From Mesorhizobium huakuii (GTDB lineage: Bacteria; Pseudomonadota; Alphaproteobacteria; Rhizobiales; Rhizobiaceae): a stretch of 64,000 nucleotides of DNA. Below the pieces are notes generated by a model. It was not told the DNA's origin. It worked only from the letters and a program-made list of their open reading frames with translations, and made no database searches. Location: NCBI RefSeq assembly GCF_014189455.1, contig NZ_CP050296.1:2724001-2788000 (forward strand), read 5' to 3'. The translations under genes and the position numbers were made by a program. Below, one piece after another: positions 16,031 through 24,308 of the stretch. Every line of letters begins with the position of its first letter. Position 1 is the first letter of the stretch.

Positions 16031-17065
16031 ATGAGTTTCAAGGTTGCAGTCGTCGGCGCCACGGGAAATGTGGGCCGGGAAATGCTCAACATACTGGAAG
16101 AGCGCGGCTTTCCGGTAAGCGAAGTCGTGGCGCTGGCGTCGCGGCGCAGCCAGGGCACGGAAGTGTCGTTCGGCGACCGCACGCTGAAGGTCAGGACGCT
16201 CGACCAGTATGATTTTTCCGACACCGACATCTGCGTCATGTCGGCAGGCGGCAACGTCTCCAAGGAATGGTCGCCGAAGATCGGCAAGCAGGGCTGCGTC
16301 GTCATCGATAATTCGTCGGCCTTCCGCTACGACCAGGACGTGCCGCTGATCGTGCCGGAAGTGAACCCGGACGCGATCTCGCTGTTCACGCGCAAGAACA
16401 TCATCGCCAACCCGAACTGCTCGACGGCGCAGCTGGTGGTGGCGCTGAAGCCGCTGCATGACTTCGCCACCATCAAGCGCGTCGTCGTCGCCACCTACCA
16501 GTCGGTGTCGGGCGCCGGCAAGGAAGGCATGGACGAGCTGTTCACGCAGACCCGCGCGGTGTTCGTCGCCGACCAGGTCGACGTCAAGAAGTTCACCAAG
16601 CGCATCGCCTTCAACGTCATTCCGCATATCGACGTCTTCCTCGACGATGGCTTCACCAAGGAAGAGTGGAAGATGGTCGCCGAGACCAAGAAGATGCTCG
16701 ATCCCAAGATCAAGCTGACGGCGACCTGCGTGCGCGTGCCGGTGTTCATCGGCCATTCGGAAGCGGTCAACATCGAGTTCGAGAAGCCGATCACCGCCGA
16801 CGAGGCACGCGATATCCTGCGCGACGCGCCCGGCTGCCAGGTCTTGGACAAGCGCGAGGACGGCGGCTACATCACGCCGCTGGAATCGGCCGGCGAGGAT
16901 GCCACCTTCATCTCGCGCATCCGCGAGGATTCGACCGTCGACAACGGCCTGTCGATGTGGGTCGTCTCCGACAATCTGCGCAAGGGCGCGGCGCTGAACG
17001 CCGTGCAGATCGCCGAGCTCCTGGTCGAGCGCGGCCTGATCCAGCCGAAGAAGAAGGCGGCCTGA
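16031..17065 (+). CDS. asd: Aspartate-semialdehyde dehydrogenase
   Basis: 344-residue Asd. It reduces aspartyl phosphate to aspartate semialdehyde with NADPH, the branch point to lysine/diaminopimelate and to threonine/methionine. The Rossmann motif VVGATGNVG is at residues 8-16, and the catalytic cysteine is Cys130 in NPNCSTAQ. SVSGAGKEGMDELFTQT and PVFIGHSEAVNIEFE are further family signatures. ATG 16031 follows GGAGATCTTT. A Thr/Lys-rich leader peptide and attenuator-like structure lie upstream, so expression is probably controlled by charged tRNA-Thr and possibly tRNA-Lys. Confidence 0.97.
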   Translation: MSFKVAVVGATGNVGREMLNILEERGFPVSEVVALASRRSQGTEVSFGDRTLKVRTLDQYDFSDTDICVMSAGGNVSKEWSPKIGKQGCVVIDNSSAFRYDQDVPLIVPEVNPDAISLFTRKNIIANPNCSTAQLVVALKPLHDFATIKRVVVATYQSVSGAGKEGMDELFTQTRAVFVADQVDVKKFTKRIAFNVIPHIDVFLDDGFTKEEWKMVAETKKMLDPKIKLTATCVRVPVFIGHSEAVNIEFEKPITADEARDILRDAPGCQVLDKREDGGYITPLESAGEDATFISRIREDSTVDNGLSMWVVSDNLRKGAALNAVQIAELLVERGLIQPKKKAA

Positions 17066-17172
17066 CGGCGGTTTAGCTTTCGCTCACGGGCCGTATCGCC
17101 GCTGCCGCGGCGGGCCCTCCGCGAGGGCGCCGGACGACCGGCGGCCCGCGGTCCTGGGCTTATGGCGCCCTT

Positions 17173-17321
17173 TCCTTCTCCCCCTGTGGGAGAAGGTGGA
17201 TCGGCGCGCAGCGCCGAGACGGTTGAGGGGTGCGTGACGGAGTGCCGTCATTGCCAAGCTGGAACACCCCTCATCCGACCTCACTTCGTGAGGCCACCTT
17301 CTCCCACAAGGGGAGAAGGGA
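17173..17321. repeat. R1 palindromic intergenic repeat
   Basis: Second full copy of R1, about 90 percent identical by eye to the one at 15563. The two copies bracket asd in direct orientation, so recombination between them could delete asd. It fills most of the gap between asd and the GNAT gene. Confidence 0.85.
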
Positions 17322-17349
17322 AAGCGCGCACCTGCCCCTCAGATTGAGC

Positions 17350-18219
17350 TTACTTATGAACGGTACTCGGCCTGTCACTCTGCGTCCGGCCATCGGCTCG
17401 GACGCTGCTCCCATTGCAAAAATCATGCGGGCAGCACTTGCTTCCTTCGACTGGATGCCGGTCATCCACACGCCGGTCGAAGACCTCTTTTTCATCCGCG
17501 ATATCGTGCTGCCACGGCAGCAGGCGACAGTCGCCGAAGCGGGCGAGCAGATCATCGGTTTCATCGCCGTCAGCGACGAATGGGTGGAACAACTCTATCT
17601 CGACCCGACCTGGACAGGACAAGGCATCGGCAGCCGGTTGCTGATCGACGCCACCGCTGCCCTGCCGGTCGCGAAACTGCACTGCTTCCAATCCAACACC
17701 GGAGCCCGGCGCTTCTACGAGCGCCATGGCTTTCGCGCGGAAGCGTTCGGCGACGGCACGACCAACGAGGAAGGTCTGCCTGATATCTTGTATGTCCGCA
17801 GACTCTAATTTCAGCCAGCGCTGTCCTTTGGCGAGCTGGCGCAGCAGCCCCAACGCCTCCTCCGCCCGCTCCGCCGGAACGAACAGATGATCGTGATAAA
17901 ACGCCGAGACCGGATTGACGCCCATGCCGGCGGCGGCGAGGCGCGTGGTGATGGCGGCGAGGAAGCCGACGGCTTCCAGCGATGAGTGGATGTTCAGCGT
18001 GATCATCCGGCAGCGAAACGAGGCGGCCAGCCCGGCTGTCTTTGCCGCGTCCTCCGTCACGATCAGCGTCGTGCCCTCGCGCTCGCGAAACACCATCACC
18101 GGGTCGAGGCCATCGGGTGGGGAAATGCCCGGCGCCAGCGTGGCGAAGACATGGATGCCGTCGAGCAATTCCGGCGTCATGGATGCCAACAATGTCTTCA
18201 GATCGGTCTCGCCGGTCAT
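17350..18219 (-). CDS. ACT-domain protein, with abnormal C-terminal read-through
   Basis: The first 140 residues are a compact ACT-type regulatory protein seen in Rhizobiales: MTGETDLKTLLASMTPELLDG, FREREGTTLIVTEDAAK, then CRMITLNIHSSLEAVGFLAAITTRLAAAGMGVNPVSAFYHDHLFVP and AEEALGLLRQLAKGQRW. Family members end about there. Here no stop occurs and the frame runs another 150 codons antisense through the GNAT gene to 17350. That extension has no protein-like features, so the supported coding region is about 17800-18219. Either the stop was lost or a frameshift lies near 17810. ATG 18219 follows AGGCGAGAGAA. The ACT ligand, presumably an amino acid, is unknown. Confidence 0.7.
   Translation of the reverse strand: MTGETDLKTLLASMTPELLDGIHVFATLAPGISPPDGLDPVMVFREREGTTLIVTEDAAKTAGLAASFRCRMITLNIHSSLEAVGFLAAITTRLAAAGMGVNPVSAFYHDHLFVPAERAEEALGLLRQLAKGQRWLKLESADIQDIRQTFLVGRAVAERFRAKAMALVEAPGSGVGLEAVQFRDRQGSGGVDQQPAADALSCPGRVEIELFHPFVADGDETDDLLARFGDCRLLPWQHDIADEKEVFDRRVDDRHPVEGSKCCPHDFCNGSSVRADGRTQSDRPSTVHK
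17356..17808 (+). CDS. GNAT-family N-acetyltransferase
   Basis: 150-residue acetyltransferase. VTLRPAIGSDAAPIAKIMRAA opens the fold, EQLYLDPTWTGQGIGSRLL is acetyl-CoA motif A, and FYERHGFRAEAFGDGT is motif B. ATG 17356 is preferred; upstream in-frame sequence is R1 repeat. The convergent ACT-domain gene on the other strand has no stop codon until after this gene's start, so this gene is entirely overlapped by an antisense reading frame. Confidence 0.88.
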   Translation: MNGTRPVTLRPAIGSDAAPIAKIMRAALASFDWMPVIHTPVEDLFFIRDIVLPRQQATVAEAGEQIIGFIAVSDEWVEQLYLDPTWTGQGIGSRLLIDATAALPVAKLHCFQSNTGARRFYERHGFRAEAFGDGTTNEEGLPDILYVRRL

Positions 18220-18394
18220 TTCTCTCGCCTGAATGGGAATGGTCAGCAGGCTCCCTAATATCCGCAACCCGCACATGCCGATAGCCGGCGCAACGCGCAC
18301 GACATGGCGATGTCGCTGGCGGCTGGGCTTGCGGGCCTGTCGCATCGCACAATACAGAAGCTGAGGGCCGACGCCGGTCCGTGAAAGGCCGTCC

Positions 18395-19300
18395 ATGATC
18401 GTTCGCCCGCGCCCAAACTTCCTGCAGCTGTTCTTCATCATGCGCGGCTCCGTGGTGCCGCGCATCCTGCCGCAGATTTTTGGGTTCGCCATCTATTCGG
18501 CGGTCATCCTGGCTCTGGCGCGATGGTTCGAGCTCGATCTCGGCGTCTTCAACATCACGCCGTTCGGCCTGGTCGGCGTGACGCTGTCGATCTATCTGTC
18601 CTTCCGCAACAACGCCGCCTATGACCGCTGGTGGGAGGCGCGTAAGCTGTGGGGCGCGCTGGTCTTCGAAATCCGCAATCTGGCGCGCGCCACGACCAGT
18701 CTCATTCCCGACCCGGCCGAACAGCGCGCCTTGCTGATGGAGGCGCTGGCCTTCTGCCACTTCCTGCGCGGCCAGTTGCGCAAGATCGACAGCATCAAGG
18801 ACGCCCGCGCCTTCATCGACACTGAGGCGGAGGCGGTCGCGAATTTCGCCAATCCGGCCGACGAGATGGTTAGGCGCATGGGCCGCCGCGCCAATGCGCA
18901 GCGGCGCTCGGGCGACGTCGATCCGATCGGCTTCCGCATCCTCGATGAAAGGCTGGCGTCGATGTCAGCTATCCAGGCCGGCTGCGAGCGGATCGCCGGT
19001 ACGCCCCTGCCTTTCGCCTATACGCTGCTGGTGCACCGCACGGCCTATATCGTCTGCCTGCTTCTGCCGATCGGGCTGATCTCGACCACCGGCTGGGCGA
19101 CGCCGCTGTTCACGGCGCTGATCGCCTACACCTTCTTCGGCCTCGACGCACTTTCGGAGGAGCTCGAGGACCCGTTCGGCACCGAAGCCAACGACCTCGC
19201 GCTCGACGGCCTGTGCCGCGTTTGCGAAATCTCGGTGTTCGAGGCGCTGGGGGAAACGCCGCCAAAAATGCTTCCGGCCGAGAAGTTTTATTTCTCCTGA
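18395..19300 (+). CDS. Bestrophin-like anion channel family protein
   Basis: 301-residue inner-membrane protein of the bestrophin/RFP-TM (UPF0187, YneE) family. Family features are NFLQLFFIMRGSVVPRILPQIF, the LSIYLSFRNNAAYDRWWEARKLWGALV segment and DALSEELEDPFGTEANDLAL near the end. Bacterial homologues form pentameric ion channels. It starts divergently from the ACT-domain gene, with 175 bases between them. No operon partner is evident. Confidence 0.9.
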   Translation: MIVRPRPNFLQLFFIMRGSVVPRILPQIFGFAIYSAVILALARWFELDLGVFNITPFGLVGVTLSIYLSFRNNAAYDRWWEARKLWGALVFEIRNLARATTSLIPDPAEQRALLMEALAFCHFLRGQLRKIDSIKDARAFIDTEAEAVANFANPADEMVRRMGRRANAQRRSGDVDPIGFRILDERLASMSAIQAGCERIAGTPLPFAYTLLVHRTAYIVCLLLPIGLISTTGWATPLFTALIAYTFFGLDALSEELEDPFGTEANDLALDGLCRVCEISVFEALGETPPKMLPAEKFYFS

Positions 19301-19432
19301 AATCCGGTCCGGCTTGCCTGCCGGCCAAAGGACGGACCGAAAAAGCCCAGCCCCCTGTAGGATTGCCGCCTCATGCCGCGTCCTTGGTTTGACCCCGGCG
19401 AAAGGGGTTCGAACCATCAGGAGGGACCACCA

Positions 19433-19843
19433 ATGAGCATTTCCGAAACCGCGCTTGTCTCGTCCGGCGCCCTGTGGACCGGCCGCGTGCTCAGCGGCCT
19501 CATCATCCTGTTCATGATCTTCGACGGCGCCATCAAGCTGCCGCCGCTCGACATCGTCACCCAGACGATGGTGCCGCTGGGCTGGCCGGCAGATCCGAAT
19601 GTCGCGCGCTTGCTCGGCGTCATAGGCCTGACCGCAACGGCGCTCTACGCCTTGCCGCGCACTTCGGTGTTCGGCGCCATCCTGCTCACCGCCTATATGG
19701 GCGGGGCCATCGCCACCAATGCGCGGATCGGCAATCCGCTGTTCTCGCACACGCTGTTCGGCGTCTATCTCGGCATCATCCTGTGGGGTGGCCTCTATCT
19801 GCGCAACCCCAGGGTGCGCGAGCTGATCCCATTCAGCCGATAG
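19433..19843 (+). CDS. DoxX-family membrane protein
   Basis: 136-residue protein with four hydrophobic segments: LWTGRVLSGLIILFMIFDG, VARLLGVIGLTATALYALP, VFGAILLTAYMGGAIATN and LFGVYLGIILWGGLYL. This is the DoxX/DoxD layout, including the conserved GAIATN stretch. ATG 19433 follows CAGGAGGGACCACC. Such proteins have been linked to redox membrane chemistry, but no specific role can be assigned. It may be co-expressed with the SRPBCC gene 90 bases downstream. Confidence 0.85.
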   Translation: MSISETALVSSGALWTGRVLSGLIILFMIFDGAIKLPPLDIVTQTMVPLGWPADPNVARLLGVIGLTATALYALPRTSVFGAILLTAYMGGAIATNARIGNPLFSHTLFGVYLGIILWGGLYLRNPRVRELIPFSR

Positions 19844-19854
19844 TTTCACTGTTT

Positions 19855-19921
19855 TGACGCAATTCCCTAGGGAAAGCGCTATGCGCTTTTCCCGGGAAAA
19901 CCGCTTCACACTTTTCTGCTT
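19855..19921. repeat. Short dispersed palindromic repeat (R5)
   Basis: Copy of a small repeat family reading as TTTTGACGCAATTCC, with an inner palindrome GGGAAAGCGC/GCGCTTTTCCC and then AACCGCTTCACACTTTT. Related copies are at 1211-1263, 36432-36536 and 63591-63650. It separates the DoxX and SRPBCC genes. Confidence 0.7.
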
Positions 19922-19933
19922 AAGGAGAGAAAA

Positions 19934-20461
19934 ATGTTCAGCACCATCCTCATCATCCTGGTCGTCATCATCGCCGCCGTCCTCGTCTATGCCGCAACCC
20001 GGCCCAATGACTTCGTCACCACCCGCACCGCCACCATCAAGGCTTCGCCGGAAGCGATCTTCCCGCTGATCAACGATTTCAGCCGCTGGCCGACATGGTC
20101 GCCTTATGAAAAACTCGACCCCGACATGAAGCGCACGCTCTCCGGCGCGCAAAGCGGCAAGAGCGCCGTCTATGCCTGGGAAGGCAATGGCAAGGCCGGC
20201 AAAGGGCGCATGGAGATCGTCAATTCGGTGCCGTCGTCGCTGGTTTCACTCAAGCTCGATTTCGAGAAGCCGTTCCGCGCCAACAACAGTGTCGACTTCA
20301 CCTTGACGCCATCGGGCGAGAACACCGCCGTCAGTTGGGCGATGCGCGGCAGCCGGCCCTTCATCGCCAAGCTGATGGGCCTGTTCATGAATTTCGACAC
20401 ACTGATCGGCCGGGATTTCGAGGTCGGCCTCGCCAATCTGAAGCGCAACACCGAGGCATGA
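19934..20461 (+). CDS. SRPBCC-family (polyketide cyclase-like) membrane-anchored protein
   Basis: 175-residue protein. Residues 1-19 form a hydrophobic anchor (FSTILIILVVIIAAVLVYA), followed by a START-like domain: TATIKASPEAIFPLINDFSRWPTWSPYEKLD, a typical 'SRPBCC with N-terminal helix' signature, and the C-terminal FDTLIGRDFEVGLANLK. ATG 19934 follows AAGGAGAGAAAA. The binding pocket probably faces the periplasm. It is the fourth SRPBCC protein of the window and the only one with an anchor. Ligand unknown. Confidence 0.88.
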   Translation: MFSTILIILVVIIAAVLVYAATRPNDFVTTRTATIKASPEAIFPLINDFSRWPTWSPYEKLDPDMKRTLSGAQSGKSAVYAWEGNGKAGKGRMEIVNSVPSSLVSLKLDFEKPFRANNSVDFTLTPSGENTAVSWAMRGSRPFIAKLMGLFMNFDTLIGRDFEVGLANLKRNTEA

Positions 20462-20600
20462 TCCGATTGCACACAGCCGCTCGCCGGAAGTCGCCTGAGC
20501 GAGCGGCGTCGCTATCTTCATCCTCTCTCGGATCAAATTAGCCGGCTGCGAGTTAAGCACTTGGCGGCGAGACGGCGACCCGCGTGTGAGAGGAATGATA

Positions 20601-20864
20601 ATGAAGAAAATCTTGACCATTCTGGTATTGGCGACGGCCCTGGGCGCATGCTCGCAAACAGAGAAAGGCGCTGCTGTGGGCGGCCTTGGTGGTGCCGCGA
20701 TCGGCGCAGCCGTGGCCGGAGATCCGGTCCAGGGTGCAGTCGTCGGCGGTGCGGTTGGCGCCGTTGCGGGTGCCCTGATTGGGCACGCCAGCGAAAGCGG
20801 CCAATGCCGCTACCGAGACCGTCACGGCCGTGTCTATGTCGACCGCTGCCCGAGCGGCTACTGA
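20601..20864 (+). CDS. Small lipoprotein with glycine-zipper
   Basis: 87-residue protein: a type II signal peptide with lipobox LGAC (Cys17), a glycine-zipper region (GGLGGAAIGAAVAGD, then GGAVGAVAGALIG) that can insert into or lie on membranes, and a short Cys-containing tail (CRYRDRHGRVYVDRC) likely to form a disulphide. The third in-frame ATG, at 20601, is chosen because it places the signal peptide at the N-terminus. Related to Rick_17kDa/SlyB-type zipper lipoproteins in outline. Role unknown. Confidence 0.85.
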   Translation: MKKILTILVLATALGACSQTEKGAAVGGLGGAAIGAAVAGDPVQGAVVGGAVGAVAGALIGHASESGQCRYRDRHGRVYVDRCPSGY

Positions 20865-20890
20865 TCAGGCTACGCGAAGTCTGGAATAGC

Positions 20891-20919
20891 AAAACGGCGG
20901 GCACAGGCCCGCCGTTTTG
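20891..20919. terminator. Bidirectional intrinsic terminator
   Basis: AAAACGGCGGGC and GCCCGCCGTTTT form a perfect 12-base stem with a short loop, flanked by A and T runs. It serves both the lipoprotein gene (plus) and rpsP (minus). Confidence 0.88.
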
Positions 20920-20939
20920 TCGATGCGATGAAGCAATAT

Positions 20940-21341
20940 TTATTCGGCAGTAGCGGCTTCCGCCTCGGCGGGAGCCGCGGCAGCGGCCGCCACGGCGGCG
21001 GCGGCGTCTTCCTGAGCCTTCTTCAGCAAAGCGGCGCGTTCCTGCGCCTTCTTGCCCGGCTCGGCCTTCTTCGGGTTGGAGCGGGCGTCGCGCTTGGCAA
21101 GGCCGGCCTCATCGAGGAAGCGCAGCACGCGGTCGGTCGGCTGGGCGCCATGCGACAGCCAATGCTTGACGCGGTCGGCATCGACCTTGACGCGCTCGCC
21201 GTCCTTCGGCAGCAGCGGGTTCCACGAGCCGAGCGACTCGATGAACCGGCCGTCGCGCGGCGAACGGGCGTCGGCGACGACGACGTGGTAGTAAGGACGC
21301 TTCTTCGAGCCCGCACGGGCCAGTCTGATCTTCAGTGCCAT
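20940..21341 (-). CDS. rpsP: 30S ribosomal protein S16
   Basis: 133-residue S16. The conserved N-terminus [24 protein letters not shown] and [13 protein letters not shown] are intact. The C-terminus has an Ala/Glu-rich extension (about residues 90-133), typical of alphaproteobacteria. It lies downstream of ffh and chorismate mutase on the minus strand. In many proteobacteria rpsP is followed by rimM and trmD, but here a bidirectional terminator follows directly and neither gene is in the window. Confidence 0.97.
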   Translation of the reverse strand: MALKIRLARAGSKKRPYYHVVVADARSPRDGRFIESLGSWNPLLPKDGERVKVDADRVKHWLSHGAQPTDRVLRFLDEAGLAKRDARSNPKKAEPGKKAQERAALLKKAQEDAAAAVAAAAAAPAEAEAATAE

Positions 21342-21392
21342 TTCTTTATCTCCTAAAAGCTCTGATTTGGTTTGATATGTTTGACTGAGATT

Positions 21393-21719
21393 TCAGCCGG
21401 TTTTCATCACGCCGTTGGCAGCGGCGATCTGTTCGTGGTGGCGGATCACTTCGCGGACGACGAAGTTGAGGAATTTCTCCGCGAAATCGGGGTCGAGATG
21501 CGCGTCCTTGGCCAGCTGGCGAAGACGGGCGATCTGCTGCTGCTCGCGCGCCGGGTCGGCCGGCGGCAGGCCGTGCTCGGCCTTCAGCACGCCGACCGCC
21601 TTGGTACAGCGGAAGCGCTCGGCCAGCATGTGGATGAGGGCGGCATCGATGTTGTCGATCGAGGCGCGGTAGCCGGCCAGGATGGTGCGTGCGTCGGCCA
21701 TGTCTTTTTCTTCGTTCAT
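21393..21719 (-). CDS. Chorismate mutase (AroQ class)
   Basis: 108-residue stand-alone AroQ-type chorismate mutase. It converts chorismate to prephenate for Phe/Tyr synthesis. All-helical, with the expected charged active-site residues: YRASIDNIDAALIHMLAERFRCTKAVGVLKAEHGLPPADPAREQQQIARL, the Arg-Lys-Glu-Gln pattern of the family. It starts 7 bases after ffh and precedes rpsP, so the three genes form an ffh-chorismate mutase-rpsP operon known from other Rhizobiales. Confidence 0.92.
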   Translation of the reverse strand: MNEEKDMADARTILAGYRASIDNIDAALIHMLAERFRCTKAVGVLKAEHGLPPADPAREQQQIARLRQLAKDAHLDPDFAEKFLNFVVREVIRHHEQIAAANGVMKTG

Positions 21720-21726
21720 AGCGTCC

Positions 21727-23331
21727 TCACTTCTTCTTGCCGAGACCTGGCAGTCCGCCGCCGCCGAGGCCGGGAAGGCCTGGAAGTTTCATGCCGCCCG
21801 GCAGGCCGGGCAGGCCACCGCCGCCGGGAAGGCCGCCAGGCAGGCCCTTCATGCCGCCAAGGCCGGCGGCCTGCGCCTGCTTCTGCAAGGCTTCGAGCTG
21901 CTTGGGGTCCATTTTCGACAGATCGGGCATGCCGCCGCCCATCCCCCCAAGACCGCCAGGCATCATGCCGCCGAGGCCCATCTTGGAGGCAAGGCCGCCC
22001 ATCATGCCGCGCATCAGGCCGCCGCCTTTGCCCTTGCCGCCCATCGCCTTCATCATGTCGGCCATGCCGCGATGCATCTTGAGCAGCTTGTTGATCTCGG
22101 CGGCATCGGTGCCGGAGCCGGCGGCGATGCGCTTCTTGCGCGAGTGCTTGAGCATATCAGGGTTGGCGCGCTCGGCCTTGGTCATCGAGGAGATGATGGC
22201 GAGCTGGCGGCCGAACATCTTGTCGTCGAGACCGGCGGCGGCCATCTGGTCCTTCATCTTGCCCATGCCGGGCATCATGCCCATGATGCCGCCCATGCCG
22301 CCCATTTTCGACATCTGCTGAAGCTGCTGGGCGAGGTCGTTCAAGTCGAACTTGCCCGACTGCATCTTCTTGGCCATCGCCGCCGCCTGCTCGGCGTCGA
22401 TGTTTTCGGCGGCCTTCTCGACCAGGCTGACAATGTCACCCATGCCGAGGATGCGGTCGGCAATGCGCTTGGGGTGGAATTCCTCCAGCCCGTCCATCTT
22501 TTCGCCGGTGCCGATCAGCTTGATCGGCTTGCCGGTGACGGCACGCATGGAAAGGGCCGCACCGCCACGGCCATCGCCGTCCATGCGGGTCAGCACCAGG
22601 CCGGTGATGCCGACGCGTTCGTCGAAGCTTTTCGCCAGGTTGACGGCGTCCTGGCCGGTCAGCGAATCCGCGACCAGCAGAATCTCGTGCGGGCTCGACA
22701 CCTTCTTGATGTCGGCCATCTCGACCATCAGCGGCTCGTCGATATGGGTGCGGCCGGCGGTGTCGAGGATGACGACGTCATGGCCGCCGAGCTTGGCCGC
22801 CTGGACGGCGCGCTTGGCGATGTCGACCGGGTTCTGGCCTGATATGATCGGCAGCGTCGCGACCTTGACCTGCTCGCCGAGCTGGCGCAACTGCTCTTGC
22901 GCGGCGGGACGCCGCGTGTCGAGCGAGGCCATCAGAACCTTCTTGTTCTGACGCTCGCTCAGCCGCTTGGCGATCTTGGCCGAAGTGGTCGTCTTGCCGG
23001 AGCCCTGCAGGCCGACCATCATGATCACGACCGGCGCCGGCGCATTGAGGTCGATGGCGACGCCCTCGGCGCCCAGCATGTCGACCAGTTCGTCATGGAC
23101 GATCTTGACGACCATCTGGCCGGGCTTGATCGACTTCAGCACCGCGGCGCCGACAGCCTTTTCGCGCACCTTATCGGTGAAGGACCGCACCACTTCCAGC
23201 GCCACGTCGGCCTCGAGCAGCGCACGGCGCACCTCGCGCAGGGCCGCCGAGACATCAGCCTCCGACAGCGCGCCGCGGCCGGTGAGGCCGTTCAGGATGG
23301 AGCCAAGGCGCTCCTGCAGCGATTCAAACAT
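21727..23331 (-). CDS. ffh: Signal recognition particle protein Ffh
   Basis: 534-residue SRP54 GTPase that binds signal sequences and 4.5S RNA and delivers ribosomes to FtsY. N domain at about 1-90; the G domain has GLQGSGKTT (G1), SLDTRRPAAQEQLRQLG, ILDTAGRTHID (G3) and LTRMDGDGRGGAAL (G4). The methionine-rich M domain follows at about 325-440 (including SMTKAERANPDML and HSRKKRIAAGSGT, the RNA-binding helices). The last 80 residues are an extended Gly/Met/Pro-rich tail, longer than in E. coli. No ffs RNA gene was found in the window. Confidence 0.97.
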   Translation of the reverse strand: MFESLQERLGSILNGLTGRGALSEADVSAALREVRRALLEADVALEVVRSFTDKVREKAVGAAVLKSIKPGQMVVKIVHDELVDMLGAEGVAIDLNAPAPVVIMMVGLQGSGKTTTSAKIAKRLSERQNKKVLMASLDTRRPAAQEQLRQLGEQVKVATLPIISGQNPVDIAKRAVQAAKLGGHDVVILDTAGRTHIDEPLMVEMADIKKVSSPHEILLVADSLTGQDAVNLAKSFDERVGITGLVLTRMDGDGRGGAALSMRAVTGKPIKLIGTGEKMDGLEEFHPKRIADRILGMGDIVSLVEKAAENIDAEQAAAMAKKMQSGKFDLNDLAQQLQQMSKMGGMGGIMGMMPGMGKMKDQMAAAGLDDKMFGRQLAIISSMTKAERANPDMLKHSRKKRIAAGSGTDAAEINKLLKMHRGMADMMKAMGGKGKGGGLMRGMMGGLASKMGLGGMMPGGLGGMGGGMPDLSKMDPKQLEALQKQAQAAGLGGMKGLPGGLPGGGGLPGLPGGMKLPGLPGLGGGGLPGLGKKK

Positions 23332-23609
23332 CTATGGTCCTTCGATCTCGGTTCGGGTTCGATCCGAGAAGTAATGGGTTCGCGCCAAGTGTCCAAGCAA
23401 AAGCCCGTGCAAGCGCAAAGCCAAAAAGCACCCGGGGGCGCTCAGCGCTGCCGGGTGTTGGCCTCCAGGATCGATTTACAGCACTTGGCCTCAAAGAGGC
23501 TTCGGCGTCCTGGTCGGCTTGCTCGGAGGGATACTCGTCGCGGAATTCGACGCGTGTAGACAGGAAATCGGCCGCGGAGTCAAGACAAGGGCCGTGCCGG
23601 GGTATGCAC

Positions 23610-23852
23610 ATGCGCCGCTTCACCCGCCTGAAAAACGGCTTTTCCAAGAAAGTAAGACGCTCACGCTAATGCGGTGGCGCTTCACGTCACTACAATTTTG
23701 TTCGCATCCATGCCACGTTGCGCGTGACGCCAGAGATGGCCGCTGGCGCCACTGGCAAGCTTTGAAAGATTGACGATATCGTTGCGCTGATCGAAGCGAA
23801 GGAAGCTGAAAAGCCGTTGGTTCGCGGAACGTATGAAAAGCGCCCAAAGCGG
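23610..23852 (+). pseudogene. Remnant of a transposase C-terminus (IS1-like/ISNCY)
   Basis: Degenerate transposase 3' end. Reading from 23610 gives MRRFTRLKNGFSKKV. After a one-base shift comes DAHANAVALHVT, and in frame again at 23688 HYNFVRIHATLRVTPEMAAGATGKL, a TGA where the family has Trp, then KIDDIVALIEAKEAEKPLVRG. The NFVRIHxTLRVTPxMAAGVT motif is a hallmark of a widespread rhizobial IS transposase family. Only about 80 codons survive, with at least one frameshift and one stop. Inferred to be an ancient insertion now decayed. Confidence 0.75.
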
Positions 23853-23878
23853 TTTTGCTTTCTATGGGAGGGGGAGAA

Positions 23879-24184
23879 TTGGACAAGGCCAACTCTGGTT
23901 TGCGTTTCTTAATTGCTGGCGCATGCATCGCGGTGATCGTTGGCGTCGGCTATTACCTTTTCAGCGAATATCGCAATTACCAGCGTCAGAAAGACGAGGC
24001 GGCGCAAGAGCAGATGCATGCGGCGCTTCGTCGAATTTGCATCGACGAGCTGGCCAAATTGGATAAATCGTTCGGCATCTCCCCTTCGGAAAAGAACCAA
24101 ATTGCCAATTGCCTCTACATGGGATCGTTGACAGAGGCCGAAGTCGCAGAGCGAGAGCGGGTGCTAGATGTCCAGTTACGCTGA
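23879..24184 (+). CDS. Hypothetical single-pass membrane protein
   Basis: About 101 residues. One membrane span near the N-terminus (LRFLIAGACIAVIVGVGYYLF) is followed by a charged helical segment (RNYQRQKDEAAQEQMHAALRR) and a soluble tail with two Cys. TTG 23879 is chosen because GGAGGGGGAGA lies immediately upstream; ATG 23864 is an alternative. No family recognised. It lies directly after the transposase remnant, and its base composition is a little lower in GC than its neighbours, so it could be accessory DNA. Confidence 0.6.
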   Translation: MDKANSGLRFLIAGACIAVIVGVGYYLFSEYRNYQRQKDEAAQEQMHAALRRICIDELAKLDKSFGISPSEKNQIANCLYMGSLTEAEVAERERVLDVQLR

Positions 24185-24308
24185 AAACGCGGCCTGAACT
24201 TTCAACTGACCCACTACTGCCGGGCGGCAAGGCGTGCGGCGGCTATTGCAGTGGTCTGTCGTATCCGATTTTGCCAGAAAACCGCCCTGCGAGGTGATCT
24301 TGCCGGCA

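Noticed and set aside
19405..19425. GGGGTTCGAACC as a possible tRNA T-arm
   Set aside because: No acceptor, D-arm or anticodon stem can be drawn around it, and it lies just upstream of the DoxX ribosome-binding site.
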